Shown: in pieces, positions 57,956 to 64,000 of the stretch | Layout of the letters: every line of letters starts with the position of its first letter | Numbering within the stretch: position 1 is the stretch's first letter | Position numbers and translations under genes: made by a program | NCBI RefSeq assembly: GCF_037042905.1 | Contig: NC_087247.1 | Span: forward strand, 60,225,920 to 60,289,919 | Length of the DNA: 64,000 nt | Reading direction: 5' to 3' | From: Lytechinus pictus | Lineage: Eukaryota; Echinodermata; Echinoidea; Temnopleuroida; Toxopneustidae | Notes under the pieces: model-generated | Databases searched by the model: none | The model's input: the letters and a program-made list of their open reading frames with translations, nothing else | Told to the model about the DNA's origin: nothing

Positions 57956-60256
57956 AAAGGGAATCACTGAAAATAACTAAAGAAGGAAGAAAGAACGAAA
58001 GAAAGAATGAAGAAAGAAAGACAGAAAGAAAAAGAGAGAGAGAAAGAAGAAAATGACAAAGGAAGAAAAAAGGAAAGGAAGGGAGGGTGAACAAATGGGT
58101 GAAAGAAAGAATGAAGGAGAGAGAAAAAAGGAAAGAAAGGAGAATGAAGAAGAAAGGAGGAAAAATGAAGTAAAGAAAATGAAAGAAACAAGAAACAAGT
58201 GGAATGCCTCTGGCCGTCTCACCTGCATCACGCGATTCAATATAGCAGCAGTGCTGATTTTGAAAACTACTATAACTCGCACAAGATGTTCAGTGATACT
58301 TGGTTACTCTTATTTCCACGTTTTATGAACTAGACCAATACACTTAGAGAGATATGATGGCAATTCAACAAATACCCCCAACGTGGCCAAAGTTCTTTGA
58401 CCTTACATGACCTTTGACCTTGATCATGTGACCTGAAACTCGCACAGGATGTTCAGTGATACTTGATTACTATTATGTCCAAGTTTTATGAACTAGACCA
58501 ACACACTTTCAAATTTATGGCTGTAATTCAACAAATACCCCAATTTGGCCAAAGTTCATTGACCCTAAATGACCTTTGACCTTGATCATGTGACCTGAAA
58601 CTTGCACAGGATGTTCAGTAATACTTGATTACTATTATGTCCAAGTTTCATGAATCAGATCCATAAACTTTCAAAGTTATGATGGTAATTCAACAGATAC
58701 CCCCAATTCGGCCAAAGTTCATTGACCCTAAATGACCTTTGACCTTGGTCATGTGATGTGAAACTCATGCAGGATGTTCAGTGATACTTGATTAACCTTA
58801 TGTATAAGTTTCATGAACTAGGTCCATATATTTTCTAAGTTATGATGACATTTCAAAAACTTAACCTTAGGTTAAGATTTTGATGTTGATTCCCCCAACA
58901 TGGTCTAAGTTCATTGACCCTAAATGACCTTTGACCTTGGTCATGTGACATGAAACTCAGGCAGGATGTTCAGTAATACTTGATTAACCTTATGGCCAAG
59001 TTTCATGAACTAGGTCCATATACTTTCTAAGTTATGCTGTCATTTCAAAAACTTAACCTCAGGTTAAGATTTGGTGTTGACGCCGCCGCCGCCGTCGCCG
59101 CCGCCGTCGGAAAAGCGGCGCCTATAGTCTCACTCTGCTATGCAGGTGAGACAAAAATGAAAAGAAAGAATAAAATGAGGATGAAAGAAATAATAAAATG
59201 AGGATGAAAGAAAGAATAAAGGAAAGAAAAAATCCTTTATTCTTTTAGATAAAGAAAAAAACAAGAAAGGAAAAAAAATCCTTTATTCTTTTAGATATAG
59301 AAAAAAACAAGAAAGGAAAGAAAAAATCCTTTATCCTTTTAGATATACTGTAGAAAAAATAAGAAAGGAAAAGAAATGAAAGATTAGTTAATTTGTGAAA
59401 AAAGGAAAAAAAAAAAGAAAGTTAAGAAAAAAAGGAGGATGAAAGAATGAAGAAAAAAAGGTTTCCTTCAGTCCTTGGAAGAAAGAATTAAAAAAACATG
59501 AAGGGAGGAAGGAAATAGCATTGAAGGCAGGAAATAAGAAGGGACAAGAAAGAAGGAAAGAAGAAAATAAAGAATGAAATAGAGGAAGGAAAGAATGAAG
59601 GGAAGAGAGAAGGGAGAAAAAGAAAGAAAATACTGGAAGAAAAATTAGAAGGAAAGAGAGAACAAAAATAAAAAGGAAAGAAAGGATGAAGGAAAATAAA
59701 AAGAAGGAAATAAAAAAAGGAGAGTAAGAAAAAGGAGGAAAGAAAGAAAAACCAATGAGGGGCATTAGAACAAAAGAATGAAGAAAACAAATGGACACAG
59801 ACTTAAAGAAAGGAAGGAAAGCTAGGAAAAAATAGGAAATAAAGATAGATGGAATAAAAAAGGAGTTCAGGAAGGATAGAAGAAAGAAGAAATGGAAAGA
59901 GAAAAATCAGGACGGAAAGAATAAGGGAAAAGAAAAGGAAAAAAAGAATGAAGCAAAGAGAGAATGGAAGAAACAAAAGAATGGAAGGAATGACAGAAAG
60001 AAAGAACAAAAAGAGGGAGGGAGCAAAGAATATTTTCAGGAAAGAAAGAAGAAAGGAAATAAAGAAGGAAATTAAGAAAAGGAAAGAAAGAAAAATGAAC
60101 AGAGAGAGAGAGAGAGAGAAAGGATCAGGAAAAAAAGCTAGGAAAGAGTGAAAATGAAGAAAGATGGAACAAAAAGGCCAGCAGGAAGGATTGGAGAAAG
60201 GAAAGGATAGAAAAGAAAAAGGACAGAAAGGAAGGAAGTAAAGAGGTAGAAAGTTC
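57956..60256 (+). repeat. Polypurine (GAAA/GGAAA-rich) tract, split by copy A4
   Basis: The plus strand is almost pure purine at 57956-58191 and 59157-60256, about 1.3 kb in all, made of irregular gaaagaaaggaa words. Three copies of aaaaatcctttattctttta occur at 59225-59345. The long Phe/Ser/Leu-rich minus-strand frames here are low-complexity artefacts. The tract can in principle form triplex (H-DNA). Confidence 0.8.
58192..59156 (+). mobile_element. Pearl/HINE-like element, family A, copy A4
   Basis: Complete copy lying inside the polypurine tract, so its borders stand out: it begins at aacaagtggaatgcctc and ends at atgcaggtgagacaaaa. It is near-identical to A2 (34568-35523). The visible differences are a handful of substitutions, a tat/gag change near 58348, an 'attatcc/attcggcc' difference and two extra GCC/GTC triplets. 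Confidence 0.85.
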
Positions 60257-61097
60257 AAAGATCAAACAAAAAAATCCAATCATCTATTTAACAAATATCT
60301 TACTGATATTTGGGGTTTTTTTTTCAATATATCTTAAAAATTGTTAGAAAATTAAATGTTTTAGAATAAATAATAATATTTCAAAGCAAGACAATGTCCA
60401 GGCCTGCAATGTCAAACTAAAAAAATTAGATGAATCATCAAGGCATCACACACACGCAGCTACAAGTTTGCACTAATCACAAGACTTAAAACGAAAGCTG
60501 AAACAACTAGTTATGAAAACTCGATTACTTGCTCCTCCGATCACATCACCAAATCAGTAATCTGAAAATCCATATATCTAATTATAAAAAAAATCATGCC
60601 GATTTGTGATTATTTTGGTGGAAAAACTATTTTTCATGTGAGATTGTTCACTCTGATTGATCGGGGATGTACAGGTCCGGAGTGCAGGTGTGCACGGCCT
60701 GCCTTCATGCCTGCCACACACAGGAGGAAGGCCCGGCCACGTGCACCAGCTAGTACATGTTTCTATGCTGACTTTGTGTGTGTTTGTCTTTGTGTGTAGA
60801 TCTAAGAAAATAGCGCAAATCGGCTTGCAATATGAATTGAGGGAAGTTGTTAACTTTGTTTTTTCTCTATCTTTTCTGTATTTTTTCTTGTGAAATATGG
60901 GAAAACTTTGTAAAATTTCATTTCACAGTGAGAATTTTGCTTGCCCGATTCGGGCAAGCAGTTTTTGTTTTTACTTCAAAACACTTGCCCGACTCTAACT
61001 TTTACTTGTCCCGGGCAATCGGGCAAGCGCTTATGTCGCACCCTGCAGTATTCTTTAACTCACTACATGTACATGTATATCATTAAAAATGCACAGA

Positions 61098-61509
61098 TCA
61101 ACACAGTTGGTTCACTGAAAATGTTGTTCTATGCTTAGTAATATGCTGAAGGATATTGTACAGTTTTTTAAATATATCAGGCTTTGAAGATAGACCGACA
61201 ATCCAACCAAGGATTAATAATTCACTGTATGCTTTCATAGGAGACATATTTGTTTTATATCCCTCTTTAAGTTGAAGAATTAGTCCTAACTTCGGCCAGT
61301 TAGCTAACGCTAACCAGTCCCTGGGTAGGCTACGCAAGGCTTCTACCTGACTGCAGTTAAAATGAGAGTTACCGGTACCATACGCTGCGCCGCTGCAGTT
61401 GCACTCAAGAAAAGCGTGCAGGCTAACTCATTTTTAAGACTCTATAGTATCGAATTTTAACTTACCTTATTAGGTATACTAATTCACCATCAATTAAGAT
61501 GTCCTGCAT
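61098..61509 (-). CDS. Death-domain protein, two exons, 98 residues
   Basis: Minus strand. Exon 1 is 61509-61466 (MQDILIDGELVYLI plus two bases), donor AAG|GTAAGT. The intron is 115 nt with acceptor ttttaactgcag. Exon 2 is 61350-61098 with a TGA stop. The Ser codon AGT is built across the junction and the frame is kept. An in-frame TGA lies 12 bp upstream of the ATG, supporting this start. The protein reads as a single Death domain: VEALRSLPRDWLALA (helices 1-2, with the DW..LA signature), LGLILQLKEGYKTN, then SPMKAYSELLILGWI (helix 4-5, AY..LL..W) and PDIFKKLYNILQHI (helix 6). Death domains mediate homotypic contacts in apoptosis and innate signalling (FADD, MyD88, NLRs). With only 98 residues it would be an adaptor, a decoy, or the N-terminal exon of a longer gene if splicing continues beyond LQHI. 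The family call is from motif pattern alone. Confidence 0.6.
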
Positions 61510-61622
61510 GAATGGCCGTCATAGAACTATATTTTCTGCATGATAATCTATACTCAATTCTACAATGACTTTTCAGATTGTCGGTAAAATATTTGAGCGA
61601 GAGCTTTATTTATTTATGCGGA

Positions 61623-61630
61623 TTTATATA
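61623..61630 (-). promoter_or_regulatory. TATA box of the Death-domain gene
   Basis: TATATAAA on the minus strand, 114 bp upstream of the ATG at 61509. Transcription would start about 30 bp downstream, near 61595, giving an ~85 nt 5' UTR. The position and perfect match fit a core promoter, but it is prediction only. Confidence 0.45.
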
Positions 61631-61849
61631 CCGTACAGATCTGGATCCGGTTAAGTCAGGGAGCATTCGCAGTTTAACGTTGAGAGAACACATCGAGAAA
61701 GAGCATGCACAGTTCTCCCCATGAAAGTATATTGATATAAATACAGAGCGAGAAGAAAACTACACGGAGCTATTTGCAGCAATGTTTTTCCTATTGAAAT
61801 TATACTTTTTCACATGATCACAAATTCACCAATCGTTTATCTACATGTA

Positions 61850-62200
61850 GAATACTCATGGATATAATGACCTGTGACTTTAACCTTTAACCTCATGACA
61901 TAAAATCAAATTAAATCAACCTCACTCCAATATGCATATGAGATAAGGTTGAAAATGAACCTGCAAACAGATATTTAGTTATCCAAAGAACAAGAGATTT
62001 TGAGGTATATCCTCTATGTGACCTTTGACTTCATGACCAAAAAATCTGCACCCATATACTTGAACAAAGTTTGGAGTTGATCTATCAAATGGTTCTTTAG
62101 TTTTCACGAGAACAAAATCCTGATTGACAGCACATTGACCCCAAAACATAATGCCTCCAAGTAACCAGCTACCATGGGTGGATACAAATTATTTCAGTTT
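61850..62200. repeat. Fragment of a satellite-type repeat
   Basis: Two loosely similar units have 'gacctgtgactttaacctt' and 'tgtgacctttgacttcatgac', then 'caaagtttggagttgatc'. The wording is that of the satellite cores of families A-E but the unit is different and no end hairpin is seen. 62200-62430 holds nothing I recognise. Confidence 0.4.
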
Positions 62201-62432
62201 TAAAAATATATATCATTTTTGAACATCCATGAAATATGGATTAGTGATAAATTAATGAATTAACAGACATACCTCGTTCACCAACCTGTGGAATTGCCCA
62301 TTACCCATTTTAGAAATACTACCTTCATACAGAAGGTAACTTTTTTTTCTGGTAATGTTTTATTTTTCAAATTGTATTTCCATGGTATGTTGTTACCATG
62401 GCAATGCATTACCCAACATATTTAAACCAACG

Positions 62433-63946
62433 AACGTAGAGGGCAGCAACACACAGCAGTGTTGCTATTAGAAAGGTCCACTCCGCTCAGATTTTGTGAC
62501 CACTCGAAGCTCCGCCCCTCACTCAGAGAACCATTGGGGTAGATTGTAGAGTTGATTTTTTTTCGTTTGTTCAATTTTATCATTTTTCATGGATAATGAG
62601 AACTTCAATAAAGAATGTTAAATAATATTTGAATAATGGAAATCTATTTTGCTAAAAAAGTAAGAAAAAAGGTAATCATGTTTTTTGTAGTTTGCACACC
62701 AATAAAAATCTTATGACATTGTATTTACCATTCTTCTACTTAATTTCCCTGCCCCTACCAAAACTACACCAGCCAACACCAGAGCCAAGACCTTGATCTT
62801 CTGTCCTGACAGCGCCGAAACTTCCCCGGTCACATATGGGTACATGCACGTATACTGCGCGAACAACAGTGCTGGCCGCATACTCAACCCAAATCGACCA
62901 AGCTTGATATGGACTCGACGGATATGGACTTGGTCTGTCACTGTTGTGGCACTACATGTAAGGCAGTTGAGCAATGATAAATATTCAAGGTTAGAGTCTT
63001 AATTTTCACTTTCAGTGTAGATTGGAGCCTAAAAATATGTATACAGTATGTAATATCCACAAATCCGACCCAGCTTTTGCAATCCATCAGGCAGGGATCA
63101 AATACGGCCACTAACATGAGCAAAGCCAAGCCTTACACCTAGATCTAGTCCTTCGTTAGACCTTACATTAGAACGAAATTATCCGGTTTAGTATCGAGCC
63201 ATGTATATTCTGACAGGTATCGACTTATGAACTATCAAGGGGCGAAGGTCCATGTCACAGGTACTATTTTCATGCTATAGTTTTACACCAATTTATGTAA
63301 GCATGCATGCAGAATTTCAGATACCACCATTCGGTAAACCAGCCAAACCTTACGGGACGCGAAATTTAGATGGAAAATGTATCAACCTCACATATTTATG
63401 TCATCATAAGTGACATGCAATGTCATAAAATCATAGTCATCACCACCTAATATTTTAGGAAAAATACAGATAAAAATGTTTCATATTTTAAAGCATATTT
63501 GATGTAAAAACTTTTCTAACAAAAATGTTGAAAATGAGGAAATGAAAAAAAATAAACTCTACAATCTACTATAATGGTTCTCTGAGGGGGAGGTGGAGCT
63601 TAAGGGTGGTCACAAAATGAGCTTGGCAAAATCGGGGTAAAATTAGGAGATTGGTTTATTTGATGACAGAATTCATCCTGTTTACTGAAGATTAAAAAAA
63701 GATTAAGACAATGTATTAGTGAAAACATTATTTTTAAAATAAGGTACATTATTATTTTATTGTTGGTATATTTTTATTTTTCTATCATTTGAATCTAGTG
63801 TTGTCAGGATCTTTTATTCTATCTCTATTTTGCTAGTAATCCCTGAGTAAATTGTGTCACTTCGTGGTTTTGTTGGCATGCCTACCAAATTGTGCACGTA
63901 CTTCAGTTGTAAAAGCAATACTGCAAAGTGTTGCTGCCCTCAACGT
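62433..63946. mobile_element. 1.5 kb inverted-repeat element
   Basis: The left end aacgtagagggcagcaac, then acacagcag, mirrors the right end gttgctgccctcaacgt. A second, longer inverse pair lies inside: 62510-62580 (ctcagagaaccattggggtag…) and 63550-63640 (ctactataatggttctctgag…). No target duplication was fixed and no transposase motif was seen; the ORFs at 62711-63129 overlap on both strands and look spurious. Confidence 0.55.
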
Positions 63947-64000
63947 CCATTGATTAAAACAATGTCTTGTTCTTCACTCTGAAACCAACAGGTCTTGGAG

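Larger units (their letters stand above)
57610..61045. mobile_element. 3.4 kb inverted-repeat element carrying a polypurine tract
   Basis: The left end CAGAGTGCTACATAA, then agcacttgcccgatc, is the inverse of the right end gatcgggcaagcgct-like, then TTATGTCGCACCCTG. Additional 'cttgcccga' words occur in both ends. The 5 bp cagta lies directly outside each end (57605-57609, 61046-61050). The CAG-start suggests hAT, but an 8 bp duplication is not conserved. No transposase is seen. It holds the polypurine tract and copy A4. It ends 52 bp from the stop codon of the Death-domain gene. Confidence 0.6.

Noticed and set aside
57964..60258. Long Phe/Ser/Leu-rich proteins on the minus strand and Lys/Glu/Arg-rich ones on the plus strand
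   Set aside because: They are translations of a polypurine tract on both strands, with no domain or start context.

Overview
This window looks like intergenic and intronic DNA from a marine deuterostome, most probably an echinoderm and within that a sea urchin. The reasons are its AT-rich, intron-style sequence, the near absence of long host ORFs, and repeat families that I recognise from memory as sea-urchin-like: tRNA-headed SINEs of the SURF type, pearl/Tsp-like elements with satellite cores, TTAA-flanked MITEs of the 'AAAGGACAAGTCCACC' type, and poly-G-ended inverted-repeat elements. I could run no database search. There is no prokaryotic operon structure, no CRISPR array and no rRNA. Most of the short ORFs are chance frames inside repeats.

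Layout. 1-4530: an inverted-repeat structure with ~1 kb arms built of ~620 bp tandem units; it runs off the left edge and its middle holds a SINE and GCGAGCGCGAAGC-type repeats. 5440-6028: a TTAA-flanked MITE. 6444-6612: a 55-bp-arm hairpin insertion flanked by a 13 bp direct repeat. 6976-7708: a decayed LINE fragment. 8370-8916: another TTAA MITE. 9880-10980: a GCGAGC-repeat block. 11199-14655: an L1/Tx1-like LINE 3' half cut by three later insertions (a hAT-like MITE, a pearl-like element and a second 13-bp-flanked hairpin). 17354-21375: about a dozen dispersed copies of a GTTAAC...TTGAAGYCTCCGAAACA motif in otherwise featureless DNA. 22927-23515: a poly-G-ended element. 26816-28049 (minus strand): the last two coding exons of a host gene I cannot name. 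28403-29388: a TA-flanked mariner-type element.

30395-36736 is a four-level nest: poly-G-ended element, then a CR1/Jockey-like LINE with a precise 8 bp target duplication, then a probable hAT-like relic, then a TTAA MITE, a pearl-like element and a SINE. 38018-39677: a TTAA MITE split by a 1.1 kb hAT-like element. 40031-43642: a TTAA MITE, a TTA-flanked Harbinger-like element, a truncated TTAA MITE with an inner insertion, and a satellite-core element. 44166-47665: a TTAA element split by a 2.9 kb hAT-like element that itself contains a 171 bp hAT-like MITE. 50590-57167: four families of satellite-core elements with terminal hairpins. 57610-61045: a 3.4 kb inverted-repeat element carrying 1.3 kb of polypurine DNA split by a pearl-like copy.

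61098-61509 (minus strand) holds the best complete host gene model: two exons with consensus splice sites and an upstream TATA box, encoding a 98-residue protein that reads as a stand-alone Death domain. 62433-63946 is a further inverted-repeat element.

The biology of the window is mainly transposon stratigraphy. Several insertion boundaries can be read exactly from target-site duplications, which gives an order of events. The most interesting items are the Death-domain gene, the two 13-bp-flanked hairpin insertions that share a motif but not their stem sequence, and the GTTAAC/CTCCGAAACA motif cluster.
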